From assembly GCA_027604505.1 (NCBI GenBank), contig JADIIX010000185.1, forward strand, positions 1 to 35,481: a DNA stretch of 35,481 bases, read 5' to 3'. Source of the stretch: Gonapodya sp. JEL0774. Taxonomy: Eukaryota > Monoblepharomycota > Monoblepharidomycetes > Monoblepharidales > Gonapodyaceae. Numbering within the stretch: position 1 is the first letter of the stretch; each line of letters opens with the position of its first letter. Shown piece by piece: positions 1-9,284 of the stretch. The notes below the pieces were generated by a model, which was not told the origin of the DNA, ran no database searches, and worked only from the letters and a program-made list of their open reading frames with translations. The translations under genes were made by a program, and so were the position numbers.

Positions 1-1403
1 ACACATCGCTCGCTGCGGTGAAAGCTACCCCTTCGAAGTTGTTCTCAAAGTCGGTGATAAGGTCGTCAAGCAGGAGGGTCGGGTTACCAGGATAATCGGT
101 CACGATTCCTTGGTAGTAGTTCGTCACTGGGGAGCCAGTCTTGTCTCTGCGGTGGTTTTTGAATTTATCACTACAAAGTTCGACTCTGGGAGATCACTGG
201 TCTTTGCAACTTACCTCATAAATGTGTCATAGATGTACGGAGGTGCCCAATGTGCCCATAAGCCACTTGCATACAAGTAAAACGCTGGGGTTAAGTACCC
301 CTGTCCAACTGCATGTGCATTGACAACACTGGTTAGTCGAAGCAAGGGCGAGAGACCGAAAGAGAGGGGAAACCGAGGAGGGACTGCGATTCGCACCGTA
401 AAACCACTCGTTCCATCCTGAGAGGAAACCTAATCCATGCAGGAACTCATGTGTCGCTACAGTCTCAAAATCAAACTGACTTGATCCCATCGCCCCATCA
501 CCCTGAAACCACCAAGACATGTCGGCATTGAACAGAGCTCGGATGTCGAACTCAGTTGATTGCGCTATTGGTGGAGGTCCCAACCCAGCCGGAGCGGTGT
601 TCTCGGCGGATCCAAAAGCGGTACCCCCATTCTTGTACAGTGCCTATTGATGACGTGAATATAATTGGTTGCTTTATTACAAGGGAGGTAACTAGACTCA
701 AGCAATTGCGCTCACCTGGGGAATGAGCACTTCGGTGCCGCCCCACATCACCGAGACTTGTGACGCAGGAGCTGCTTGACCCAGTATGTTTGAGTTGCAG
801 CTAGAGAAGGTGGAGCAATAAGAGGTGAACGTTGCAGTGACGTAAACTGTGGGGACGTTGATTGTGATGATGACTTTGTGGAAAGACGCAGATGCGTTGA
901 ACAAACTCACTGGGCGAGGTGATACCAATTACTGCCGAAATGCGTGCGCCTGCATTGTGAAAGGCGGTGTCCACTTTTCCACAAAGGGCCACGTCTGCCA
1001 CGGTGCAGGTGAGTGAGATTACAAACATGGACGGAGACTGCCGTTTTCTCCGTCTGTGTTGGAAATTAGATGTATCCGGGCTCCAAAAGTTTGGCTGATT
1101 TGCTGTAGCGGGCATCAGGTCGGAGATGTTCACAAACGGAGATTGTGGTCCGTGTGTTCCAGCCAGTTCGTCGCACACAGGATAAAACTTCGGCGGCTCG
1201 TTTGGTCGCAAAGGATACGCGCGGTAGCTGGTTACTGTACACGTTGCATTTCTCCCGTAAGTTGTTATCTGATGCGATGGTCGGTACGTGATAGGGGAGA
1301 CCTTGACTGCAGAACTGTTGAGAGCATCCACTCCTTGCGAGAGCCAAGCCGCAACTACGATTGCTGCAGCAAGCGCATGGACGCGATTAGATCGCCACGA
1401 CAT
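1..1403 (-). CDS. Secreted putative zinc metalloprotease, copy A (partial, 5' part only)
   Basis: Exons on the minus strand: 1403-911, 873-716, 643-397, 308-215 and 146 to beyond base 1, so the C-terminus is missing. The phases join without stops. The chosen start (MSWRSNRVH) gives a clear signal peptide; an ATG at 1550 would add 49 residues in front of it. Visible in order: signal peptide (about 1-27), conserved PPKFYPVCDE segment (71-79), RRRKR-Q Kex2-like site near 121, conserved cysteines, and HEFLHGLGF with His282, Glu283 and His286. Function is inferred from HExxH: a zinc endopeptidase secreted as a proprotein. Position 11 of the metzincin pattern is Ser, not His. Copies B and C lie downstream and share intron positions. 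The 37-nt intron (874-910) is very short but lies at the same place and phase as in B and C. Confidence 0.8.
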
Positions 1404-1849
1404 TCCGGTTTGGAATCGTCGTCCTGCCCCGGTGCGAGACCCCGAATTTTCTGTATGTCTCGGGGAATGTTTGAGCCCCAGGCTAGGGAGCCTCAACCAA
1501 ATCGGGATAACAGTACCAAAAGAGAGCACAATTGCTAATCGGTGAAACACTTAAATTCCAGAGCGGGTCTAAAAGGTGACAAACGCCCCACTCTAAAGTT
1601 TTTATTCAAAGTCTGGCTGAGGGTTCGTCGTATGCACAAATATTGTATTCAGCTGAAAGAAGAACGAACGAGTTGAGGCAGTTCGTTTTCTAAACAAACA
1701 AAAAGATACATCGGAAAAACTTTCTTAGGCAATTTTTCTTTACTCTCAAAAATGCAGACGTTGTTGAAAAAGGTGCACTTCTTGTTGTCGGAAAGATCGT
1801 CGTCCTGGACCTCGGAATGATAACTTAATTACTCACAGGGAACACCCAC
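1404..1849. other. Intergenic region upstream of copy A
   Basis: No convincing gene. It should hold the promoter of copy A on the minus strand. It contains the 11-bp element CCAAATCGGGA at 1497-1507, which recurs upstream of copies B and C, but here in the opposite orientation relative to its gene. The part from 1560 to 1849 lies downstream of the decayed protease fragment; a short KKCTFFNNVC reading near 1770 might be a remnant of its four-Cys end, but this is weak. Confidence 0.4.
1497..1510 (+). promoter_or_regulatory. Shared upstream element, copy A
   Basis: CCAAATCGGGATAA lies about 95-107 bp upstream of the copy A start codon. The first 11 bases are identical to elements upstream of copies B and C. 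Relative to gene direction it is inverted compared with those two. A transcription-factor site is an inference from recurrence at three paralogous promoters. Confidence 0.4.
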
Positions 1850-2112
1850 TCACGTCCTTGTATCTTTAGCTGATGCTGCTGAAGCAGTAGTGTGCGGCAA
1901 TGTCGCTGATGATGTGCTAATAGGAGCTGTCGCGCTTGATGTAATGCGTGGCGCTCTACTGGGGTTGTAAGATTTCAACTGCGAGTAGGTGAGGTCCAAA
2001 TGGACCGTACTTGTAGTTACCAGTCGCCACAATCTTGTTGCTCAAGGTCCCTTGCGCCGGAATAGTTCCGCCCGGAAGAAAATCCGGGGTGTTATCATAC
2101 TCTTGTCCTCGA
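1850..2112 (-). pseudogene. Decayed fragment of the metalloprotease family (fourth copy)
   Basis: On the minus strand, 2099 down to about 1960 reads YDNTPDFL, then a segment with TLSNKIVATG and YGPFGPHLL. Copies B and C have the equivalents EYTPDLL/ENTPDFL, TLDQKV/TLDSKV and GAIGPHVL/GAMGPHLL in the same order and spacing. A further stretch (about 1955-1850) reads as a Ser/Thr-rich linker ending at a GTGAGT donor, as in the intact copies, but it is in a different frame from the core. Just upstream, an apparent NFEDK equivalent of HFDDG is also frame-shifted. No signal peptide or HExxH exon was found upstream. A broken paralogue is most likely; a badly modelled live gene with unusual introns is the alternative. 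Confidence 0.5.
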
Positions 2113-2892
2113 AATTGTCACCTAGGAGATATCACTGGCAGACAGCGTCAACATAATGTGAAGAAATACATGACAACAGTGAATAAAACTGTATCCCTCT
2201 CCTCCAGCTCACCTGACAGACACCGACAATCCAACGTTGAGAAGTCTGTCAGGCAGCCCGTACGGCTAATCCAGATCTAACGGGTCCCAAGGGCACTCCA
2301 TGGTACCGCCAGTATGCCCATGGGGGTGTTAGCGAAGGGCTGAGAGCAGGAAGGGAAGTTGCTGATATATATTTTGTAGTGGGGAGTGATACTGATACAA
2401 GTTGGGCCCAAGACAACAAGTATTCGATGGATTATCCAATAGCCGTTCGAGCTGAATAGATCTTTCATGGATTCATCTGCAGTATTTATACTCAACCTTA
2501 ATCCACCTCAAAATAGCACGGCAGGGAAGGTGAGCCACCTCTCTAGCTCACGGTTGGCGTTGCATGGTGTTATCAGTACCGGTGAGACTGTTGGGTGAAG
2601 GGAACAAGACGTAAACTGGTTCTGGAATAATAAAATAAAGTCCGAATGCATCACACAAAAGTGCGACTTCCAGAACTAATCCAACAGAGATGCCATTACC
2701 GACACAGCGATGAAAATTGAAAATTCAGATCCCCCATGTGTGTATTGTCGTCTGTCAGGCTGGAACTGAAAGTTTGATAGAGAGTGCAGGTGGGTACAGT
2801 CTATAAGGATGACTTATGTACTAAGTAGGGCCTTCAGGGGACTTCAACTTATTGTTTTCCGAAACTTGATTGTGGGCAAACGTCACCACCGC
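2113..2892. other. Region without a convincing gene
   Basis: Only short unconvincing frames. A minus-strand stretch around 2280-2495 might be an eroded continuation of the fourth protease copy (a TCISITPHYK reading vaguely recalls TYLTPTYY of copy B), but the match is too weak to annotate. An inverted repeat with 10-bp arms lies at 2212-2221 and 2244-2253. Confidence 0.35.
2212..2253. repeat. Small inverted repeat
   Basis: CCTGACAGAC at 2212-2221 pairs with GTCTGTCAGG at 2244-2253 across a 22-nt loop. It sits just upstream of the decayed protease fragment. Function unknown; it could mark an old insertion or be chance. Confidence 0.4.
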
Positions 2893-3279
2893 TTAGCCCA
2901 TACAAATCTTTGCAAACCCTTGAGTAATCTCGTGATGCCAGCGATACCCGAACTTTCGATTGTAAGGCGGCATTAGCTCCAGCGTCCCTGTCTCCACATA
3001 CAGCACCTCGATCGTTTGCTGTTTTCCATTTTGGGTCACTTTGATTGTGAACTTCACACAAAGGATCAAGAGGCTTCGTGCGAAAAACGCACTTCTTGTG
3101 AGTTTCCCGGTGACAGAGTTGATGAAACAACCGGACGCCGCATTGTTGTACCAGGACGGAGTGCAACCTGGGTTTGTGTACCGAACATACTCCAATGAAG
3201 GGGTTATTTCACTGGAAGCCGTGGGGGCAAGAGTTAAACATCCACAGACGGGCCAAACAGCATGAATGGAGTACAGCAT
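2893..3279 (-). CDS. Possible small secreted Cys-containing protein (hypothetical)
   Basis: An open frame of 128 codons on the minus strand ending in TAA. Its composition looks protein-like, with ordered aromatic and Cys residues (EYVRYTNPGCTPSWYNN, then FINSVTGKL, then KFGYRWHHE). The N-terminus (MLYSIHAVWPVCGCLTLAP) could be a poor signal peptide. A better one (MRRNHSSSTWPLLVLLACVAF) starts at 3466 on the same strand and could be a first exon, but I could not find a clean donor/acceptor pair in phase. No family recognised. It shows no clear resemblance to the proteases on either side. Confidence 0.35.
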   Translation of the reverse strand: MLYSIHAVWPVCGCLTLAPTASSEITPSLEYVRYTNPGCTPSWYNNAASGCFINSVTGKLTRSAFFARSLLILCVKFTIKVTQNGKQQTIEVLYVETGTLELMPPYNRKFGYRWHHEITQGFAKICMG

Positions 3280-4063
3280 ACAGGTTATTGAGATAGTACT
3301 GAATGTTGATCCTCACTTCATTTGGGCATGCTTTGAGCCAAACCGCACTTTGCAAAAGGAGATTAGTTCAATCAGCCGAGGAGGGCACAGGAGTGATGCC
3401 GACAAAGGCGACACATGCGAGCAGAACCAAGAGCGGCCAGGTTGAAGAAGAGTGGTTGCGGCGCATTGCTGTTGCACTGGTATGTGCGGGAAGACAAAGT
3501 TGTTGGAGTACAAGGTGGGAGCCATTTCTGGGTTGAACCCTACGCACATTTGCCGTGGAGCGCACTTTGTGGATTGGAGCAATGGGCAAGTTGTCCGGTT
3601 TCGTGAGCGCAAACGATGCTCAGATATGCTTGAATGAAAAATATACGCTGCTTCGGGTGATCAGATCTGTCCTAATATATTGTTGCAGAGATCAGTTGAA
3701 ATCATGACATGTTCATGATATGAACGGCTACTAAATTTGGTCATGCAAAATGTACATATACCATATTCTAGTAGCGAAACCTACAATCCATCTGTGAGTG
3801 AGCGGGGTAGACAAATGCGTGTGCTCCTTCATCCACAACAGCACGTGTCGCCATTTGACGTCCTTGGCCTCGACACCACGTCTTGGGATTGGTGATTCTC
3901 ACTCGATGGCGTTACTGGAGGATCCTCGGAGACGATAACGGATATACCATCGCACCTGACTTAATTGTTTTATGTGTTTTCATATATTTGATGTGCCCCC
4001 GCACCATTCAGGAAGTCGCGGTCCTTTGGGACATGTCGCCTCAGTAATGACCCCAACTAACAT
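3280..4063. other. Intergenic, between small ORF and NAXE 3' end
   Basis: Contains the possible signal-peptide exon starting at 3466 (minus strand), which may belong to the small ORF at 2893-3279. Otherwise AT-rich and without a supported feature; it should include the NAXE 3' UTR on the minus strand. Confidence 0.3.
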
Positions 4064-5399
4064 TCAAATCTTCCCTGCCCCATCTTCAACTTCTGTTCTA
4101 CCGCCAACAACATTCCCAACTTCGACAACTTGCTCAGTACCAGGGTATTCAGGCAGATTCAATTCGAGACGGTGGGCCATTGCGCTGATGGGCAAATTAC
4201 ACTGACTGTAAGCTCACAGATGCTCCTTTTTGGTTCCCACGAAATCTTACCCGGGAACAAATCGCCCACCCAACCAATGTTTTGAGCCTTTAAAATGTTG
4301 AGCACAGAGTTTGGGGGCGGTGAGAGAAATGAGAACCGATGGGTTTGAAATGTGAAGAGAAGAAGGTGTAGGGCCTATGATCCCGTAATTTAATGCATGA
4401 AGACGAAGACGCAAGCTGACGTGCAGGTACCCAGTTCAACGTCCCATCCCGAAGGGATGTCTATTGACACAATGGGAGTGCCTTGCGACGATGCGGCTAA
4501 GTTCAAAAGCTGTTGAGAAAAGCAACTTCGTTCTAGGTCGCGGTTAACATAATCGTATCTCACAAGTACAAACCTTTATTACGTCGTCCCACGGTGATCT
4601 CACACCGTCCGCGCCTTTGAACGAGAACCCGAATATTCCATCAAGAACCACATCCGTGGCATGATGAAGCGTGCCCGAAAAATCCTCCAGGGTGGAGATG
4701 AAGGGTAGATTCAAGTTAACAAGCTGCGTGGCGAGTCCCTACTTGGGTATGTTAGAGGTGGATTGGGCAAGGCGCATTGTGCGGTCCCAGGTAATCGAGC
4801 CCACCGTGAACAGTGCCGATTTTGCCGGCTTGGGGTAGTACACCACAGGCTTGTAACCAAAGTGCCAGAGATGGCGAGCTGCGACCAACGCGTCCCCACC
4901 ATTATTGCCTGAGAAACCACTTGCCGCGTTGGCAGAGTGAAAAAAGATCCGAGACGAAGTCGACGAGACTCACCGGGTCCAGCACACACCAGAACTCGTG
5001 AAAACTGAGCACTTGAGTATGATTTTGCTAGCGCCTGTGCGCATGACAGGCCCGCTTCGAAGTAGACAGGCACAACACAGAGACAGGGAGAACCCAATAC
5101 GATTCGGGAGTCCCAGAAATGGGCGCGATATAGTTTCAATGAGTGACAAAAATTAATTAGTGGTCTTGAATTCGCTGGATTGAATGGATCGCGGTTGCCC
5201 AACCAAGTTCCATCAACTGATCAATGGAGAAGCCACCCAATCGCGGATCCATGAGTTCCACATCAATAGCTTTCGCGAGATCCTGGCCAAGAAGCTGTTT
5301 CGTAGAACGTCATCGGATGATGGGCGACACGAAGACGAAAAAACCATCACGCAATCCACTGAAGAAGCAACGACAGACATCACTCACTCTGAGTGCCAT
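4064..5399 (-). CDS. NAXE: NAD(P)H-hydrate epimerase (YjeF N-terminal domain)
   Basis: Eight exons on the minus strand: 5399-5388, 5294-5204, 5054-4974, 4908-4805, 4738-4574, 4509-4431, 4374-4251, 4184-4064. They total 777 nt (258 aa), close to the usual length. The enzyme interconverts R- and S-NAD(P)HX, damaged hydrated nicotinamide cofactors, so that the partner dehydratase NAXD can repair them. Seen in order: [49 protein letters not shown] (the glycine/asparagine loop that binds the potassium ion), [36 protein letters not shown] with the catalytic Asp, [22 protein letters not shown] and LPEYPG. The first coding exon is only 12 nt (Met-Ala-Leu-Arg). The last 16 residues are a non-conserved tail. 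It starts 430 bp from, and divergent to, protease copy B. Confidence 0.93.
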
Positions 5400-5829
5400 T
5401 GGCTAGTGGGATGCCTCTACGATGGAATGTTCCTGCAGGTTTGAAAGGTGCAGAATAGATTCACGTCATATTACGGTATGTCTACGGACCGAAGTGATAG
5501 AACTGCCCTTGGGCGAACCTATGAGTACGCACATTCTTCAGTATTTAAACATTTGCGATTCACTTGTGTTGAATTTTAATGTCTGTGTATCAAGACTCCC
5601 ACATGCATTAGCTGTCTCTTACTTCGTGAAAGTGAGGCCAGAATCATTTGGAGACACTTCGGCAGACTAGCATTATATCTGTGAAAGCTACACAGCACAA
5701 TGAGAAACGGCGTGAGATTCATCCCAAATATCCCAAATCGGGAATAATTTGTTTGTCCCTGTTCGTATCCCAACACAGCCGGTACCTCTCAGTTGACCAT
5801 CCAAATCAGGACATTGGGATCATTCTTTC
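5400..5829. promoter_or_regulatory. Divergent promoter region between NAXE and protease copy B
   Basis: A 430-bp spacer between two divergent start codons, so it should drive both genes. It contains the shared protease-family element at 5732-5761 near the copy B side. A TATTTAAA stretch near 5540 lies closer to NAXE. No gene seen inside. Confidence 0.5.
5732..5761 (+). promoter_or_regulatory. Shared upstream element, copy B
   Basis: CCCAAATCGGGAATAATTTG at 5732-5751, followed by a CCCTG at 5757-5761, lies 69-98 bp upstream of the copy B start. The region upstream of copy C has TCCAAATCGGGAATGATTTG followed by GCCCTG, in the same orientation and at nearly the same distance (about 58-87 bp). 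The matching 20-mer is far better conserved than surrounding spacer DNA. A co-regulatory site or conserved core promoter is inferred. Confidence 0.5.
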
Positions 5830-8793
5830 ATGGTTCTTTCACGCTGGCTGGTGATTCTTGTGATCGCTGCCTTGCACTCCTTTGCTGCGGGCGATGAATC
5901 TGCGAAATGGCCATCGACAAAAAGCTGGTCGAAATCAGCACGATCCGTCGAGCGGAGAACCCCTCGCGACAACCGGCCATGCACCGTCAGCCAGTACAAA
6001 TCATTCCCACTCATTCCTGGAAAACCCATTCGATTCTTTCCTGTCTGCGACGAGGATGGTGAAGACGAACCGAACGAGTTTGAGGTGGACGAGATTGAAT
6101 CAGAACCCCGAACGAAAACAGTACCCAAGGGAACCAGAAAAACTCCAAGATCTCTTCCTACACATTTTGAAAAGCGACAGAGTGCGCCGTTTCTAATTTC
6201 GTTGTCTTGTGGATTGCAAGATGGACTGTTATGCTCTAAGGCTCAGGTCGGTTTTGTTAATGCTGGAATGCGGATTTCTCTCGCCATTAGCATCAACACA
6301 CAAAGTGAGTGGACATAATTTGTCTAATATAGTGAATGGTGAATGGCAACTGTTGAGTCTGTATCTTGATAGTTCGAGTAAATGCGCAATTCGTCCCCTT
6401 CTGTAAGGTTTACGGTCTTTGCAACACCAACATCCTGGGTGTCGGAGCCCCTGCTTCGCAGTGGGCAGTTGACACGGGAGACGGCATTTACTTAATTCCA
6501 CAATCACTTCTTTTAAACATGGGACTTGGTGGATCTGTTCCGACCAATTCATTCGACATCAATATGGTCTTCAACTCGGAATACACTTGGTGGTTCCAGG
6601 GCGATCCACCCATTGGCCCATCACAGGAGGATTTTGAGCAAGTAGCTACTCATGAACTTATCCACGGAATGGGCTTCATCACCGGGTGGCGGCAGTGGTT
6701 TACAGGTGGCTCTGCGAAAACTTTATGATGTGTTTCCGCCCGACCAAACAAGTCTTCCATTTGCTGTTCAGATACGCAAACCTACTTGACTCCAACTTAC
6801 TACTCGTGGAGCGATGGAACTTTCGCTTTTTGGGGCAATCAGTACATATTCGATGGGTTCTTATAGTAGGTTTTTGTCGGTTTCACTCGATGAACACGTT
6901 CTTAATCGCTTCTTCTGCGATCTTGTCTCTCAGTGAAGCGGCGACAGATCTCCCTCTCTCATCAAACTACGACCGTATCCTGAATGGTTTCACGTACAAC
7001 TCTTCTATCCCTGTTGCGAGCTTCGGCAATACTTTCGAGAGCAGTGGTGGTGACGCCATCGCTTCAGCGCGAAGTGTTTACGGAATGGCGAGCTCTGGTA
7101 ACAGGCGCCTTTACTTTCAACCAAAACAGAACCCCGTGGCCAATGATCCGATCTATCTATGGTCAGCAAGGTACGCAATGCCGCTCAACCTCCAAGACTA
7201 CCTTTCAACTCTCTATGATCACCATCATTTTAGCTGGTACTCAGGTGGATCCGCTATTTCTCATTTCGACGACGGATATGAATATACTCCCGATCTCCTT
7301 ATGATTTCGTATTCTCGCATGGGAGCGACACTGGACCAGAAGGTAGCAGGAGCGGGAGGGTTTGGTTATGGTGCCATTGGACCTCACGTTCTGTCTGGTG
7401 AGCTGGAAAGGCGAACAATACACACTCATATCGCAAGAGTTCACATTTGCTGTTGCTTCCAGTTTTAAATTCCATCGGATGGAACATCAACGCATTAGCT
7501 TCCCCTCTTGAAACAGCTACATCCACCTCCTCCGTTCAAGTCGACACCACGACACAAACCGCCACCACCACAAACACAGTCACAACTTCAATAACATCGA
7601 CAATACCGATCACCTCAACTTCTGTCACAACGTCCACAAAGTCGACAACATCGATCACCTCTTCCACAACCCGAACGACCAGTCGCACGACCACAACCAC
7701 GACGACGAGTCTTTCTACAACCACAATTGCAAGGACCACCACGTAAGTTGCCGGCACTGATTCCGGTCGGAAGGCCTTGTCAAACTCAGTAAATGGCGGT
7801 CAAATAATAGGTTGTTGAGTCCATGCAATGGTGGACTAACTTCCTGTGTCGATGGGTCCAGCTTTCCTGCCTCCATTTCACAAGGCGCTCAGATATTTGT
7901 CTTCCCCGTGCGGTTGTGGACGGCATCACCGATGGACGTGTTTGTGGAGCTTCACGAAGTAAGCTATTACTGCCCTGTTTCGGCCAAACCGTTGGCTGGA
8001 ACTTTTGCGTCTTCAGTCCACTTCTGGTGCTCTGGTATCAAACTACGCCTATAACCCAGCCTCTGGAGCATCGAGCTCAGGCTGGGCAGCGTACAACTTT
8101 ACGGTCACTCCCACTGTATCACTTACCAATAGTGCATATAACTGGTTTACGTGGATGACACCGCCTGGTGCGGGCTGGTCTGGCAATGTATTTACTCAAG
8201 TCGTCCGCGTCACAATTCATGCTCCCGTTACTTCCACTATCACCACGAGCTCTATTGGCGCAATTAGGTAAGCGCAACTTGTGTTGAGTTATCTCTCGTT
8301 CGTTCATTCCTCTGATCAGTCTCACATCTTCTGATAAACCGTCTAGAACAAGGTGGGTTACCGCAGAAACTTTGTGAGTATCCTGATTGTTTCCCGTAAA
8401 CTAATCATGTTTGGCTGGCACAACTTCGTGTTATGTGCTTGATAATAGTAGGTGAGCCCACAGCTGTAATGATAGTATTGTCTTGGAGACTGAGCGTTGA
8501 CTATTTCCGCAGTACTTCCACCAAATCCCGCACTGCAACGTGAGGCCGCGGCCGTTTTCTCGTTTTATCGCTTGTAACGACTGACCTCATATCCTCCTAC
8601 TCTACCAATGCGGAAGCGCTCCTGCCGCACCCAAGACGACGTGAGCAGACACATTGTTTCTTTCTACCCCAATGATCACAAATCCCTGACTCTTCACTGC
8701 CCCAGTACCACGAAGCTCCCTAAGGGAGCAAGATGCACGTCTTCTTCCATGTGCCAGAGCGGACAGTGTTCTTCACGTGGAACCTGCCTCTGA
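5830..8793 (+). CDS. Secreted putative zinc metalloprotease, copy B, with Thr-rich linker and four-Cys tail
   Basis: Eleven exons: 5830-6304, 6373-6705, 6772-6865, 6934-7170, 7234-7397, 7463-7742, 7811-7958, 8017-8267, 8320-8352, 8513-8539, 8706-8793; 709 aa with all phases closing. In order: signal peptide (1-20), FFPVCDE (69-75), EKR-Q Kex2-like site (114-117), Cys-rich segment, HELIHGMGF with His252, Glu253 and His256, a conserved LWS...YSGGSAISHFDDG region, a Thr-rich linker (about 70 residues), a possible beta-rich domain of about 130 residues (from SPCNGGLTSC to VVRVTIHAP), and a C-terminal module CTSSSMCQSGQCSSRGTC. Likely secreted and processed by a kexin. Position 11 of the metzincin pattern is Thr. 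Unlike A and C it has no intron after LIPQ. Substrate unknown; catalytic activity is inferred from the motif only. Confidence 0.85.
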
Positions 8794-9284
8794 AGGGGCG
8801 TTTCCTGTCACGACACAATCTCGAAGTTGGGATCTGACTTTTAAATTGCCCCCGGCGAGAATCTGAGACAGGTATTAAGGTTGTGCCGGATTTGGATGCA
8901 ACAGGGATCAAAAATGAACACACCCACGACTTTGGACTTGGCAACTTGCATGGAAATGAATATCCAATGTACTTTACGGACTTTACCTTTTGAAAGCTAT
9001 ATGCCTTTCTATGTAGACAATTAGCATCAAGGAGATCTAATTATTCACACGGATTGCCCTGTAGTGGATACAGAACGGTTAGTGTGCCCACAGCACCTGA
9101 CCTCAACGTGGAATCGTCAGAAAGCCGTCCTCTGCTTTGAACAAATCCGTCGTGCATGACAGATTTCCGTTGAATGTTCGATCTTCTGACCGGATCCATC
9201 TGAATTTCATTGGCGATTGGTCGGCACGAGACCTGTGCAACAATTACATCTTTTGCTGTCAACGTGGGGCACGAGCGTAAATTG
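8794..9284. other. Intergenic, between copy B and TRAPPC12-like gene
   Basis: No gene seen. Both neighbours run on the plus strand, so this should hold the copy B 3' UTR and the promoter of the TRAPPC12-like gene. An in-frame non-ATG extension from 9210 into the next gene exists but has no family support. Confidence 0.4.

Noticed and set aside
1404-1550. Upstream ATG at 1550 as start of copy A
   Set aside because: It would place 49 residues before the obvious signal peptide and overlap the shared promoter element; the ATG at 1403 fits copies B and C in length.
9210-9284. Extended N-terminus of the TRAPPC12-like protein
   Set aside because: The open frame upstream of 9285 contains promoter-like sequence, no family similarity and a less suitable start.
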